Origin: Enchytraeus crypticus
Taxonomy: Eukaryota > Annelida > Clitellata > Enchytraeida > Enchytraeidae
Length of the DNA stretch: 64,000 bases
Reading direction: 5' to 3'
Assembly: GCA_905160935.1 (NCBI GenBank)
Contig: CAJHZI010000484.1
Coordinates: 2,526,501-2,590,500 of the forward strand
The notes below the pieces were generated by a model. The model was given only the letters and a program-made list of their open reading frames with translations, was not told the origin of the DNA and ran no database searches. A program made the translations under genes and the position numbers. The stretch's first letter is position 1; every line of letters begins with the position of its first letter. Shown in pieces: positions 63,789-64,000 of the stretch.

Positions 63789-63907
63789 GTTTATCGTCAG
63801 TTTCCTCACTCGAAAGCGATGTCAGTGACGGGCAAGCCCAGGATTTGTGCACTGCACATACTGATCCGCGGTCGAGTATCTTACCGATTTCTCCACTGGC
63901 TCCAGCC
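63789..63907 (-). mobile_element. SINE-A copy, reverse
   Basis: gtcagtttcctcactcgaaa, gatccgcggtcgagtatctt and ctccactggctccagcc. Confidence 0.88.
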
Positions 63908-64000
63908 ATAAATAAACGATTCGTTATAGAGCATGATTGGAGTTTATTTCCAGCTTAATCTTTAAAGCCACATTTTAATTTTATTTATAATTAATCTGAA

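Larger units (their letters stand above)
59411..64000. other. Region upstream of the receptor gene
   Basis: Contains (TG)n, LINE family D fragments, SINE-A and SINE-B copies and an 18-bp minisatellite. No gene was recognised. An octamer ATGCAAAT lies close upstream of the receptor start codon; no convincing TATA box was seen on the minus strand. Confidence 0.65.

Overview
The window is animal nuclear DNA, AT-rich and full of introns, microsatellites and retroposon debris. A lophotrochozoan, most likely a mollusc and plausibly a gastropod, is suggested by three things: an intermediate filament (IF) gene with a lamin-type tail and an alternative short C-terminus, as in the Helix IF gene; a divergent nicotinic-receptor subunit of the kind expanded in molluscs; and large numbers of tRNA-derived SINEs. 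No prokaryotic feature was seen.

Layout. (1) About 673-11,864, plus strand: the 3' part (12 exons, 587 residues) of a receptor-type guanylate cyclase, covering kinase-homology domain, linker helix, cyclase domain and a tail with octapeptide repeats. Its extracellular and membrane exons lie left of the window. (2) 14,145-34,310, minus strand, convergent with gene 1: a cytoplasmic IF gene with a noncoding first exon, a TATA box, rod exons whose sizes match vertebrate type III genes, and two alternative ends. One end is a lamin-tail form of 599 residues and the other a tail-less form of 485 residues. (3) 41,109-59,410, minus strand: a complete 8-exon nicotinic-type Cys-loop receptor subunit (613 residues) without the loop C vicinal cysteines and with an unusual M2 pore. 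A piece of dual-oxidase (DUOX) coding sequence, interrupted by a stop, sits in its intron 7. The remainder (34,346-41,108 and 59,411-64,000) is intergenic and repeat-filled.

All three gene models were built by eye from splice signals. Codon phase is conserved through every junction, and total lengths divide by three (1764 nt, 1800/1458 nt and 1842 nt). The three genes have no evident pathway in common.

The most unusual signal is that tandem repeats repeatedly begin exactly at exon edges and include the splice site and some exon nucleotides. This occurs at the cyclase exon 3 and 5 acceptors, the IF exon 7 and lamin-tail exon donors, and the receptor exon 3, 6 and 7 acceptors. At receptor exon 6 a duplicated acceptor lies exactly 39 nt upstream in an open frame, so its use would insert 13 hydrophobic residues into the pore helix.

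Repeats fall into at least two tRNA-headed SINE families (A and B), several other dispersed retroposon families, and decayed LINE reverse-transcriptase fragments. Coordinates of repeat edges are approximate.
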